Made by a program: the position numbers and the translations under genes
Assembly: GCF_014652855.1 (NCBI RefSeq)
Contig: NZ_BMZP01000017.1
Coordinates: 37,097-101,096, forward strand
DNA length: 64,000 bases
Direction of reading: 5' to 3'
DNA from: Novosphingobium pokkalii
Lineage (GTDB): Bacteria > Pseudomonadota > Alphaproteobacteria > Sphingomonadales > Sphingomonadaceae
Shown: one piece after another, positions 8,405 through 16,990 of the stretch
Numbering within the stretch: position 1 is the stretch's first letter
Layout: each line of letters starts with the position of its first letter
The notes under the pieces: model-generated
Told to the model about the DNA's origin: nothing
Databases searched by the model: none
The model's input: the letters and a program-made list of their open reading frames with translations, nothing else

Positions 8405-10795
8405 ATGTCCCCCGTTACGCCGCTTTCCGCCGCCTTCTCCGCTCGAAATCGGCGCCTGTTTTCCCATCGCCTGTCGCTTGGCAGTGCCCGCAACGCCTTG
8501 TTGATCGGGACCATGGGTCTGGGTGTCAGCCTGTGGGCGCAGCCTGCCCTGGCGCAAGATGCCCCAAGGGACAATGCCCCTGGAGGCCAGGCCGCCGTGG
8601 GCATGGCGCCGTTCAAGACCGATCCCGCCCCGGGCGACCAACCAGCGAGCGACCAACCGCAAGGTGAAACGGCCCAATCCGACGAAGTGCACTTCGAGGC
8701 GGACAAGCTGCAATATGCCAGCGATCCCGACGTGGTCACCGCCACCGGCAGCGTCGTGCTGCGGCGCGACGAGCAGACCGTGCGGGCCGACACCGTCACC
8801 TGGGATCGCAAGACCGGCAAGATCGAGGCCAGCGGCAATATCCGCGCCGTCGATGAAAGCGGCAACGTGCTCTACACCGACAAGGTGGAGCTGACCGACG
8901 AATTGAAAGCCGGTGCCATGCAGGATCTGCTGGTGGTGCTGCGCGAAGGCGGACGCCTCGCCGCGCGCCAGGCCACGCGCGATGGCAATGGCAACCTCAC
9001 GCTGCACGACGCCGCCTTTTCCGGCTGCGCGGTGGAAAACGAGGATGGCTGCCCCAAGAAGCCAAGCTGGGAAGTCACCGCCGTCAAGGTGACGTGGAAC
9101 GAGAAGACCAAGAAGGTCCATTATTCCGGCGCCACCTTGCGGGTCTTCGGCATTCCCCTGCTGCCGCTGCCCGGCCTTGCCCATACCAGCGATTTCCGTG
9201 CCGAGACCGGCCTGCTGATCCCCGACATCCGCTCGACTGCGGCCAACGGGGTGGAATTTGCCGACACGTTCTACTGGCGCCTCGGCAATGACAAGGACCT
9301 GGCGGTAACCGGGCACCTCTATACCGGGGCGCTGCCGATGATCTCGGGCACCTATCGCCAGTTGACCGACCTGGGCGCGTTCCAGATCACCGGCTATCTC
9401 ACCCGGTCTTCCGCCATCCCGGTCTATTCCTCGGTCGATGCCGGATCGGGCGTGGGCACCAGCCAGTGGCGCGGCTATCTGGAAGCCAACGGCAAGTTGC
9501 AGTTCGACGAGAACTGGAGCCTGACCGCCTATGGCCGCTATGCCAGCGACCGCACGTTCCTGCGCCGCTACGACATCAGCCGCGACGACCGTCTGCGCTC
9601 GTCGATCAACCTGGAGCGGATCGGCGACGACAGCTATTTCAGCCTGGCCGGCTGGGCCGTGCAGACGCTGCGCGTGGGCGACGATCAGGGACAGGTGCCG
9701 ATTGCCCTGCCCGCGCTCGACTGGCGCTGGCGCATCGCCACGCCGGGCATCGGCGGCCACCTGGAACTGGAAGCCAATACCCTGGCGATCAGCCGCTCCG
9801 CCGGGCAGGACACGCAGCGCGCCTTTGCCCGCGCGCAGTGGGATCTGCGCACGATCACCGGCATGGGCCAGGAAGTGACGTTCACGGCCCTGATGCGCGG
9901 CGATGTCTATCACAGCGATGCCAATGCGCTGACCACGGTGGACATCTACCGCGGCGTGCCGGGCTGGCAGGCGCGCGGGATCGCCACGGCAGCGGTGGAC
10001 GTGAAGTGGCCGCTGGTCGGCGCGCTGTTCGGCGGCAGCCAGGTGCTGACCCCGCGCGTGCAACTGGTCGCCACGCCGCACGTGCGCAACACATCGATCC
10101 CGAACGAGGATTCGCGCGCGGCCGATCTCGACGATTCCAACCTGTTCTCGCTCAACCGCTTCAACGGCTATGATCGCTACGAAGACGGCGTGCGCGTAAC
10201 CTATGGGTTCGACTGGCAGCTTACCCGTCCGGGCTGGCGCATCTCGTCCACCGTCGGGCAAAGCTATCGCCTGTCTGACGAGCAGAGCCTGCTGCCCCCG
10301 GGCACGGGCCTGCAAGACCGCTTGTCCGACATCGTCGGCCGCACCGACCTGCGGATCAAGGACATCATCCAGTTCACCCACCGCTACCGGCTGGACAAGG
10401 ACAATTTCGTCCTGCGCCGGAACGAGATCGATGCCACGATCGGCGACCACCGCACTTACGCCGAAATCGGCTACCTGCGGCTCAACCGCAATATCCCGGC
10501 GACGTTCGAGGACTTGCGCGATCGCGAGGAACTGCGCGCCGCCGCGCGGGTGGGCTTTGCCCGCTATTTCTCGATCTTCGCCTCGGGCGTGGTCAACCTC
10601 ACCACCAAGGCTGACGATCCGATCTATGGTTCCGATGGCTTCCAGATGCTGCGCCACCGCGTGGGCCTGGCCTATACCGACGATTGCTTCGACCTGTCGG
10701 TGACCTGGAAGCGCGACTATGTGACGACCGGGGACGCCACGGCCGGTAACTCGTTCCTGTTCAGCGTATCGCTGCGCGGCCTGGGCTCGCGCTGA
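8405..10795 (+). CDS. lptD: LPS-assembly protein LptD
   Basis: LptD is the outer-membrane barrel that inserts lipopolysaccharide at the cell surface with LptE. The 796-residue protein has an N-terminal signal peptide ending near residue 50 (WAQPALAQ), an OstA/LptA-like beta-jellyroll (about residues 95-180, EVHFEADKLQYASD onward), and a long barrel domain rich in alternating polar and aromatic strands. Cysteines near FSGCAVENEDGC and close to the C-terminus (TDDCFDLSV) can form the disulfides seen in the family. In many alphaproteobacteria surA, pdxA and rsmA follow; here a repeat and a leftward lipoprotein gene follow instead. Confidence 0.95.
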   Translation: MSPVTPLSAAFSARNRRLFSHRLSLGSARNALLIGTMGLGVSLWAQPALAQDAPRDNAPGGQAAVGMAPFKTDPAPGDQPASDQPQGETAQSDEVHFEADKLQYASDPDVVTATGSVVLRRDEQTVRADTVTWDRKTGKIEASGNIRAVDESGNVLYTDKVELTDELKAGAMQDLLVVLREGGRLAARQATRDGNGNLTLHDAAFSGCAVENEDGCPKKPSWEVTAVKVTWNEKTKKVHYSGATLRVFGIPLLPLPGLAHTSDFRAETGLLIPDIRSTAANGVEFADTFYWRLGNDKDLAVTGHLYTGALPMISGTYRQLTDLGAFQITGYLTRSSAIPVYSSVDAGSGVGTSQWRGYLEANGKLQFDENWSLTAYGRYASDRTFLRRYDISRDDRLRSSINLERIGDDSYFSLAGWAVQTLRVGDDQGQVPIALPALDWRWRIATPGIGGHLELEANTLAISRSAGQDTQRAFARAQWDLRTITGMGQEVTFTALMRGDVYHSDANALTTVDIYRGVPGWQARGIATAAVDVKWPLVGALFGGSQVLTPRVQLVATPHVRNTSIPNEDSRAADLDDSNLFSLNRFNGYDRYEDGVRVTYGFDWQLTRPGWRISSTVGQSYRLSDEQSLLPPGTGLQDRLSDIVGRTDLRIKDIIQFTHRYRLDKDNFVLRRNEIDATIGDHRTYAEIGYLRLNRNIPATFEDLRDREELRAAARVGFARYFSIFASGVVNLTTKADDPIYGSDGFQMLRHRVGLAYTDDCFDLSVTWKRDYVTTGDATAGNSFLFSVSLRGLGSR

Positions 10796-10802
10796 GATAA
10801 AA

Positions 10803-10849
10803 GCCCCCTCCTGCTCCGAGGAGGGGGGCGAGGGGTGGTTCCGAAGCCT
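10803..10849. repeat. Half copy of the GC-rich palindromic repeat
   Basis: A single arm (GCCCCCTCCTGCTCCGAGG onward) with the flanking GGTGGTTCCGAAGCC resembles one arm of the elements at 6591-6682 and 23687-23782. The internal CCCCCTCCT/GAGGAGGGGG hairpin is kept. It sits between the converging lptD and lipoprotein genes and could stall or terminate transcription. Confidence 0.65.
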
Positions 10850-10861
10850 AAACCACAGGCC

Positions 10862-11536
10862 TCAACGCCGCGCGTTGTATTCCAGTTGCGCGTTGCTGAG
10901 CTGGAAGCCGATCAGGTGCTCGAACGTGGCCGAGGCAATCGCCTTCTTCACTTCGGGCAGCGACAGCGGATCGATCGCGGCGTCGGCCTCGCCGGCGCGG
11001 CGCTTGCGCGACAGGCGGCGGCGCACGTCGTCAGGCAGGCTGGCAGCAGCGCGGTCCACGCTGGCGCCGGCCTTGGCATGGCCCACGGCACGGTCCTGGC
11101 CATCGGCAAAATCCAGCGCCACGGTCCCCAGGCGCTTGGCCACCACGGCCGCGCCGCCGCGCATCACCACCGAGAAATAGGGCAGTTCGACATGGCGCGC
11201 GCCGCGGGTGTCGGTGCGGCGGGCCAGCACGTCGAACGTGGCTTCGCTGTTCACCGGATCGGCAGCGTCGTTGCAGGTGGAACGCAGGTTGGTGATCGAG
11301 GCGACCAGGTCGATCGCCTGCGAATCGGTGCGCGAGGGATCGGTGAACAGCGTCACATCGCCGGTCATCTCGGGAATTTCCACGATCGGGCAAGCCGTGC
11401 GCAGCGCCGTCACGCCCACGCCGTCTTCCACCACCAGCTCACCCTTGTTCTTGGCGCAGCCCGCCAGGGCACCAGCCAGCATAGTGGTGCCGATCACGGC
11501 CTTGGCAAGCGAGAGACGGCGGCTCTTGGCGATCAT
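10862..11536 (-). CDS. Putative lipoprotein of unknown function
   Basis: A 224-residue protein with a basic N-terminus, a hydrophobic core and a lipobox ending LAGALAGC at about residue 27, so it should be lipidated and held in the envelope. The mature part contains two further cysteines (TACPIVE, RSTCND) that could form a disulfide. No catalytic motif is recognised. The C-terminal 60 residues are basic and alanine-rich. It stands alone, convergent with lptD and divergent from ispH across 186 bases. Within those bases CATGTTTTA occurs twice (11653 and 11665), possibly a regulatory repeat. Confidence 0.8.
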   Translation of the reverse strand: MIAKSRRLSLAKAVIGTTMLAGALAGCAKNKGELVVEDGVGVTALRTACPIVEIPEMTGDVTLFTDPSRTDSQAIDLVASITNLRSTCNDAADPVNSEATFDVLARRTDTRGARHVELPYFSVVMRGGAAVVAKRLGTVALDFADGQDRAVGHAKAGASVDRAAASLPDDVRRRLSRKRRAGEADAAIDPLSLPEVKKAIASATFEHLIGFQLSNAQLEYNARR

Positions 11537-11722
11537 CAGGGCAACTTCCTTAGGCGCGAAGGCAGGCGGCAGGGGGTGCCGCCCGATCGAGTAGTGCGCT
11601 CTCCTCTACCCACGCGGTGCCGCTTGGGCAATGGCGCTGCCCGGGCGGCTTTCATGTTTTACGGCATGTTTTAAACGCGGGGTCGTTTTACCTGGGCGCC
11701 TTGCGCTGCTAAGGGCAGGGGC

Positions 11723-12748
11723 ATGAACGCCAGCTTTCCGGATTCCGCCGCCAGCGCCCCCCCGCCCGAAACCGGCCCAGCGCCCGAAACGGGCCCCTCG
11801 CCTGTAGCAGGTCTGCCGCCGCTGCATCTCCTGATCGCCGCGCCGCGCGGCTTCTGCGCCGGGGTGGACCGCGCGATCGAGATCGTGGAGCGGGCGATCG
11901 AACGCTATGGCGCGCCGGTCTATGTGCGCCATGAAATCGTCCACAACCGCTATGTGGTCGACAGCCTCAAGGCCAAGGGCGCGGTGTTCGTCGAGGAACT
12001 GGACGAAGTGCCCGATGGCAAGCCAGTGGTGTTTTCCGCCCATGGCGTGCCCAAGGTAGTGCCGCTGGCGGCCACCGAACGCGGGCTGGACTGGCTCGAC
12101 GCCACCTGCCCGCTGGTCAGCAAGGTGCACCGCCAGGCCGAACGCAAGGTGGAAGCCGGGCGCCACATCCTGTTCGTGGGCCACAAGGGCCATCCCGAAG
12201 TGATCGGCACGATGGGCCAGGTGCCCGAAGGCGCCATGACGCTGGTCGAAACGCTCGACGATGTTGCCCGGCTCGATTTCCCGGTGGACAAGCCGCTGGC
12301 CTTCCTGACCCAGACGACGCTGTCGGTGGACGACACTGCCGAGATCGTCGCCGCGCTCAAGGCGCGCTTTCCCGCGATTGTCGGCCCGCGCGCCGAAGAC
12401 ATCTGCTATGCCACGTCCAACCGCCAGGCGGCGGTCAAGGCGATTGCCCCGCGCTGCCAACTGGTGCTGGTGATCGGCGCGCCCAACAGCTCCAACTCGG
12501 TGCGCCTGGTCGAAGTGGCGGAGCGCGAGGGCACCCGCGCCCGCCTGATCCAGCGCGCGGACGAGATCGATCCGGCCTGGCTTGACGGGGTAACCACGCT
12601 CGGCCTCACCGCCGGTGCTTCCGCCCCCGAAGTGCTGGTGCGCGAAGTGGTGGCGCGCCTCGCGCAGACGCGCAGCGTGGTGGAGGAGCCGGTGACCACG
12701 GCCGAAGAGCACATGGTGTTCAAGCTGCCCCGCCAACTCGTCGGCTGA
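11723..12748 (+). CDS. ispH: 4-hydroxy-3-methylbut-2-enyl diphosphate reductase
   Basis: IspH (LytB) reduces HMBPP to IPP and DMAPP, the last step of the MEP isoprenoid pathway, using a 4Fe-4S cluster. The three cluster cysteines are visible: Cys45 in PRGFCAGVDR, Cys129 in DATCPLVSKVH and Cys228 in EDICYATSNRQ, with the substrate-binding SSNSVRL after them. The N-terminal 30 residues are a low-complexity Pro/Thr/Gly stretch (PPETGPAPETGP) absent from most homologues. It is followed 11 bases later by thrB in the same direction. Confidence 0.96.
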   Translation: MNASFPDSAASAPPPETGPAPETGPSPVAGLPPLHLLIAAPRGFCAGVDRAIEIVERAIERYGAPVYVRHEIVHNRYVVDSLKAKGAVFVEELDEVPDGKPVVFSAHGVPKVVPLAATERGLDWLDATCPLVSKVHRQAERKVEAGRHILFVGHKGHPEVIGTMGQVPEGAMTLVETLDDVARLDFPVDKPLAFLTQTTLSVDDTAEIVAALKARFPAIVGPRAEDICYATSNRQAAVKAIAPRCQLVLVIGAPNSSNSVRLVEVAEREGTRARLIQRADEIDPAWLDGVTTLGLTAGASAPEVLVREVVARLAQTRSVVEEPVTTAEEHMVFKLPRQLVG

Positions 12749-12759
12749 AAGACCCGTCC

Positions 12760-13752
12760 ATGGCTGTCTATACCCACCTCGGCGCGGAGGACATGGCCGC
12801 GCTGCTCGCTCCCTATCACCTCGGTGACCTGGTTTCCGCCAAGGGCATTGCCGAAGGGGTATCCAACAGCAACTGGCTGATCGAGACGGCCCGGCCCGCC
12901 GGCGAGACCGCGCGGTTCATCCTGACGATGTACGAATTCCGCATCGAGATTGCCGACCTGCCCTATTTCCTCGGCCTGCTCGATCATCTGGCCGCCAAGG
13001 GCTGCCCGGTGCCGCGCTCGATCCACGATGACGCCGGCAATCTCTATCGCGTGGTCGATACTGCGCGCGGGGAGCGCGCGCTGGCGCTGATCGAGTTTCT
13101 GCCCGGCGTTTCACTGGGCGATCCCACCCCCGGCCAGGCCCGCGCGGTGGGCGCGGCGCTGGCCACGCTGCACGGGGCGGCGGCAGATTATCCGGCCACC
13201 CGCGCCAACGGCATGGGCCTGGCCGAATGGCAACGCCTGGCGCAGGAATGCGGCGCCGATGGCCTGGCCAGCATCGCTCCCGCGCTGGCAGAGATGGTGG
13301 CCGAGCATCTGCCGCGCCTTGCCGCGCAGTGGCCCACCGGCCTGCAGACCGGGGTTATCCACGCCGATCTGTTTCCCGACAACGTGCTGATGCAGGGCGA
13401 GACCGTCACCGGGCTGATCGACTTCTACTTCGCCTGCAACGATATCCTCGCCTACGACCTCGCCGTGACCCACGCGGCCTGGTGCTTTGATGCGTCAGGC
13501 GAGGCATTCCGCCCCGATCTTTCGGCCGCGCTGCTGCAAGGCTATGCCAGCGTGCGCACGCTGTCGACGGCCGAGCAGGCCGCCCTGCCCCTCCTGGCGC
13601 AAGGCGCGGCGATGCGCTTTGCCATGAGCCGCGCCTATGACTGGCTCAACACGCCCGCCGATGCGCTGGTCACGCGCAAGGATCCGCTGGCCTTTGCCCG
13701 GCGTCTGCTGTTCTATGCCGATCCGGCCAATTCCGGGGTCTTTGCGGCATGA
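12760..13752 (+). CDS. thrB: Homoserine kinase (APH-fold type)
   Basis: Phosphorylates homoserine in threonine synthesis. The 330-residue protein is of the aminoglycoside-phosphotransferase fold used in alphaproteobacteria, not the GHMP type. Visible marks are GVSNSNWLIET near the N-terminus, the catalytic loop VIHADLFPDNVL, and the metal-binding GLIDFYFACND. It runs ispH-thrB-rnhA, and its last four bases overlap the rnhA start (ATGA), an arrangement also common in related genomes. Confidence 0.94.
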   Translation: MAVYTHLGAEDMAALLAPYHLGDLVSAKGIAEGVSNSNWLIETARPAGETARFILTMYEFRIEIADLPYFLGLLDHLAAKGCPVPRSIHDDAGNLYRVVDTARGERALALIEFLPGVSLGDPTPGQARAVGAALATLHGAAADYPATRANGMGLAEWQRLAQECGADGLASIAPALAEMVAEHLPRLAAQWPTGLQTGVIHADLFPDNVLMQGETVTGLIDFYFACNDILAYDLAVTHAAWCFDASGEAFRPDLSAALLQGYASVRTLSTAEQAALPLLAQGAAMRFAMSRAYDWLNTPADALVTRKDPLAFARRLLFYADPANSGVFAA

Positions 13753-14180
13753 AGCAGGTGGACATCTTCACCGACGGCGCGTGCAAGGGCAATCCCGGCA
13801 AGGGCGGCTGGGGCGCGCTGCTGCGGATGGGCGCACATGAAAAGGAACTGGTCGGGTCCGATCCCGAAACCACCAACAACCGCATGGAAATGATGGCCGC
13901 GATCAAGGCCCTGGAAGCCCTGACCCAGCCGTGCCAGGTGACGCTGCACACCGACAGCAAATACGTGCTCGACGGCATCACCAAGTGGATCTTCGGCTGG
14001 CAGAAGCGCGGCTGGAAAACCGCCGACAACAAGCCGGTGAAGAACGAAGACCTGTGGCGCGCGCTGGTCGCCGCCGCCCGCCCGCACAAGATCGAGTGGG
14101 TCTGGGTCAAGGGTCACGACGGCCATCCCGAGAACGAACGCGTGGACAAGCTGGCCAGCGACGCCGCCAAGGCGGCCTGA
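13749..14180 (+). CDS. rnhA: Ribonuclease HI
   Basis: Cleaves the RNA strand of RNA-DNA hybrids. The 143-residue protein has all acidic catalytic residues in place: Asp9 in IFTDGACKGNPG, Glu47 in NNRMEMMA, Asp69 in LHTDSKYV and the last Asp in NERVDKLA, together with the WVKGHDGHPENE handle. Length is standard. It overlaps the thrB stop by four bases and ends before a perfect 13-base hairpin. Confidence 0.97.
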   Translation: MKQVDIFTDGACKGNPGKGGWGALLRMGAHEKELVGSDPETTNNRMEMMAAIKALEALTQPCQVTLHTDSKYVLDGITKWIFGWQKRGWKTADNKPVKNEDLWRALVAAARPHKIEWVWVKGHDGHPENERVDKLASDAAKAA

Positions 14181-14195
14181 CCCGATTGGTGCGCG

Positions 14196-14225
14196 AGATA
14201 ATGGAACGAAGCCGTTCCATTATCT
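14196..14225. terminator. Perfect hairpin between rnhA and the FAD oxidoreductase
   Basis: AGATAATGGAACG at 14196-14208 pairs without mismatch with 14213-14225 around a four-base AAGC loop. It lies exactly between two converging genes, which favours a shared terminator. There is no T tract on either side, so the mechanism, or an alternative role as a protein-binding site, is uncertain. Confidence 0.6.
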
Positions 14226-14231
14226 GAAAGG

Positions 14232-15341
14232 CTAGGCGGCGCCGACCATGTCGAACCGCGCCGGGGCATAGCGCGCCGGATCGAGCCGCTCGGTCATCGC
14301 GTCAGGCCCCAGGCCCAGCAGCACTTGCGCGGCGAGGCGGGCGGCCGCCGGCGCGGTCTGGATGCCGAAGCCGCCCTGCCCGGCAAACCAGAACAGGCCC
14401 GGCACGCGCGAATCGAAGCCATAGACCGGGGCACGATCGGGCGCGAAGCTGCGCAGCCCGGCCCAGCGCCGTTCCACCGCCGCGATGCGCCAGTCCACCA
14501 CCTGCTCCAGCCGGTCGATCGCCACGGCCACGTCGATCTCTTCGGGGGCGACATCGTGGGCCACGTCGGGCGTTTCATCGTGCGGGGAAAGCCACAGGCG
14601 ATCGCCGGAAGGCTTGAAATAGAAATCGCCGGCCAGCCCGAAGGTGAGCGGCAGCGTGGCCGGCACCGGCGGATCGACCCGCAACTGGGTGATCGTGCGG
14701 CGCAGCGGGGCAATGCCCAGCGGCCTGGCGCCGGCCAGGCGGGCGATGTCATCAGCCCAAGCCCCGGCCGCATTGACGACAATGGCCGCGCGCGCCTGCC
14801 CGCCGCGCCAGGCCAGGCGCCAGCCGCTGCCATCGCGGGCCAGCTCGTCCACCCGCGCGCGCAGCCGCACCACGCTGCCGGTGCGGCGCGCCAGGGCCAG
14901 ATAGTGCTGGTGCAGCCCGGCCACGTCGATATCGGCGCAACCCGGCTGCCACGCGCCCAGGCACCACGGCGCACGCAAGCCGGGCACGAGCGCGTCCATG
15001 CCGGCGCGGTCGATCAGGTCCACCCGCGCGCCCAGCGCCGAATAGTCGGCCACGAAGGCTTCCAGCGCGGCGCGATCCTCAGCCCGCCCGATCACCAGCG
15101 AGCCGCGCGGTTGCAGAAAGCCATGCCCGGCCAGGTAATCGCCCGAGGCAAGCGTGAGCGGCACCACCGCCGGGCCGCCATAGATCTCGTCCCAGAACGC
15201 GGCGGAACGGCCGGTGGTGTGATAGCCGGGGGTGTCTTCGGCCTCGACCAGCAGCACGCGGGCGTGGGGCGCGCATTCGGCGGCAAGACTCGCCCCGGCC
15301 ATGCCGGCGCCCAGGATGGCAATGTCGAATTCGTCCATCAT
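14232..15341 (-). CDS. FAD-dependent oxidoreductase (DAO family)
   Basis: A 369-residue D-amino acid oxidase/glycine oxidase-fold flavoprotein. The N-terminal dinucleotide-binding motif DIAILGAGMAGASLAAE is followed by VLLVEAEDTPGYHTTGRSAA, and the C-terminal FAD loop GLFWFAGQGGFGIQTAPAAA is present. The GYHTTGRSAA stretch resembles the sphingomonad glycerol-3-phosphate/2-hydroxyglutarate-type members, but the substrate cannot be named. Two adjacent ATG codons (15341 and 15338) follow AGGAA; the first is used here. It is 16 bases downstream of the hydrolase gene in the same direction. Confidence 0.85.
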   Translation of the reverse strand: MMDEFDIAILGAGMAGASLAAECAPHARVLLVEAEDTPGYHTTGRSAAFWDEIYGGPAVVPLTLASGDYLAGHGFLQPRGSLVIGRAEDRAALEAFVADYSALGARVDLIDRAGMDALVPGLRAPWCLGAWQPGCADIDVAGLHQHYLALARRTGSVVRLRARVDELARDGSGWRLAWRGGQARAAIVVNAAGAWADDIARLAGARPLGIAPLRRTITQLRVDPPVPATLPLTFGLAGDFYFKPSGDRLWLSPHDETPDVAHDVAPEEIDVAVAIDRLEQVVDWRIAAVERRWAGLRSFAPDRAPVYGFDSRVPGLFWFAGQGGFGIQTAPAAARLAAQVLLGLGPDAMTERLDPARYAPARFDMVGAA

Positions 15342-15357
15342 AGCCGCTTTCCTCGCG

Positions 15358-16341
15358 CTACGCTGCCGGGGTGGCACTCCCGCCCGGTGCGGGGGCTTCC
15401 CGTTCGAGGAATTCGTCGATCGAGGCAAGCACCCGATCGCGCACCACGTCGCTTTCGCGCAGCAGTTCGTGGCGCCCCTCGCGGCCCCAGGCGACCAATT
15501 CAGCCTGTGGCAGGCGCCGCGCCGCGCGCGCGATCGCTGGCCACGAAACCAGCGCATCGTGGCGGGTCGCCACCAGCAGGACGGGACTGTGCACCGCTTC
15601 CAGCAGGCCGGGGCTATCGAGCCGGTCGAACGATTCGCTGGCCTTCTTCAGCCAGCGCCAGCTTGCCGGGCCGAGCGCCAGCCAGGGCCGCTGCGCGCGC
15701 CACCACTGCTCGTCGGCATAGCGGGCTTCGTCATGGGTCAGCAGGTTGGCCCGCATCGCTTCGCGCGCGCCGGGCTTTTCGCTGGCCTTCCACGCCGGCC
15801 GCGCGGGATCACCCAGGCGGTTCATGATCGCGGCATAGCGGCGCTGCACCCAGCGCGGGAGAATCGTGGCGAATCCCAGCATCGGCGCGCTCAGCACCGT
15901 GGCGACAGGATCGATTCGCCCTTCGGCCAGGGTGCGCAGCACCAGGTGCCCGCCCATCGAATGGCCGATCACCACATGCGGCCCCGGCGTGGCGGCGCGC
16001 CAGATTTGGTAAAGATGCGCCAGGTCATCCACCCAGACCGCAAAGTCCGCGATATCGCCCACGTCGCTGCGCGATTCCGGCCCGGCAGAACCTGCCTGGC
16101 CGCGCCAGTCAGACGCGGTTACGTGCCAGCCCTTAGAGGCCCAGTAATCGAAGGTTTCCAAATACTTTTCATAAAAGTCCCCGCGCCCCGGCAGGAACAG
16201 GATCGAACCGCGCGGCGCCACTGGCTCACGCCGCCAGTCGATCCGGCGGATGGGCGTGCCGTCGGCCGCGGTCCAGGTCGATTCGGTGGCCCCGGCGGGA
16301 ATCTCGCGTCCGCCGGTTCCCTGCCAGACATGCTTAACCAT
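15358..16341 (-). CDS. Alpha/beta hydrolase (lysophospholipase-like, S33)
   Basis: A 327-residue serine hydrolase of the monoacylglycerol lipase/PldB type. The oxyanion region LFLPGRGDFYEKY is followed by the nucleophile elbow VVIGHSMGGHL; the late Asp (TRHDALVSW) and His (EGRHELLRESD) complete the triad. PldB homologues are about this length. No signal peptide is evident, so it probably acts on lysophospholipid or monoglyceride at the inner face of the membrane. It is divergent from cpaA by 100 bases. Confidence 0.85.
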   Translation of the reverse strand: MVKHVWQGTGGREIPAGATESTWTAADGTPIRRIDWRREPVAPRGSILFLPGRGDFYEKYLETFDYWASKGWHVTASDWRGQAGSAGPESRSDVGDIADFAVWVDDLAHLYQIWRAATPGPHVVIGHSMGGHLVLRTLAEGRIDPVATVLSAPMLGFATILPRWVQRRYAAIMNRLGDPARPAWKASEKPGAREAMRANLLTHDEARYADEQWWRAQRPWLALGPASWRWLKKASESFDRLDSPGLLEAVHSPVLLVATRHDALVSWPAIARAARRLPQAELVAWGREGRHELLRESDVVRDRVLASIDEFLEREAPAPGGSATPAA

Positions 16342-16441
16342 TGCTTGCGACGCCCTGTTTCACGCCCGATCCCGCCGCTTGGCTTGGTTACCGTTTGGTA
16401 AGTGATTTTCCGGTATCCCCACATCATCAAGGGGGATTTCG

Positions 16442-16915
16442 ATGGTTTACGGATTGGCCGGGGTCTTGGCAATCGCGCTGCTGGTGGCAGCCTTTACCGA
16501 CCTGCGCCGCAGGCAGATCGACAACTGGCTCAACGCCGGGATTGCCGCACTGGCCCCGGTCTATTGGTGGGCCTGCGGGCTGCACCTGTGGCCCGATGTC
16601 GTGCTGCAACTGGGCGTGGCCGTGGCGGCCTTCGTGGTGCTGGCCGGGCTGTTTGCCCTGCGCATGATGGGCGGGGGTGACGTCAAGCTGCTCACCGCGC
16701 TGGCGCTGTGGCTGCGGCCGGTGCTGTTTGCCAAGCTGCTGCTGATCATGGCGCTGGTGGGCGGCGTGCTGACCGTGGCCATGGGGGTCTGGCACGTGAT
16801 GCGGCGGCGCAAGGACCATCTCAAGATTCCCTATGGCGTGGCGATCGCCACGGCGGGGCTGTGTGTCCTTGGTACAACGTACGGCGCGGGGCTTCAGGCG
16901 CTCGCGGCCGGCTAA
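16442..16915 (+). CDS. cpaA: Prepilin peptidase CpaA/TadV
   Basis: A 157-residue inner-membrane aspartyl protease that cleaves prepilin leaders for the Flp/Tad pilus. Both catalytic aspartates are visible: FTDLRRRQIDN near residue 18 and MGGGDVKLL near residue 75, embedded in four or five hydrophobic segments. It lacks the cytoplasmic methylase domain of type IV PilD, as expected for CpaA. AAGGGGG lies six bases before the ATG. It is the first gene of the pilus operon cpaA-B-C-D-E-tadB-C. Confidence 0.92.
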   Translation: MVYGLAGVLAIALLVAAFTDLRRRQIDNWLNAGIAALAPVYWWACGLHLWPDVVLQLGVAVAAFVVLAGLFALRMMGGGDVKLLTALALWLRPVLFAKLLLIMALVGGVLTVAMGVWHVMRRRKDHLKIPYGVAIATAGLCVLGTTYGAGLQALAAG

Positions 16916-16990
16916 GGCCAAACTTAACCAATTTGTCGGATGGCTGCCGGGTGGATCGGGCACTGTTCTGTAAGGGCGGGATAACTGGCG

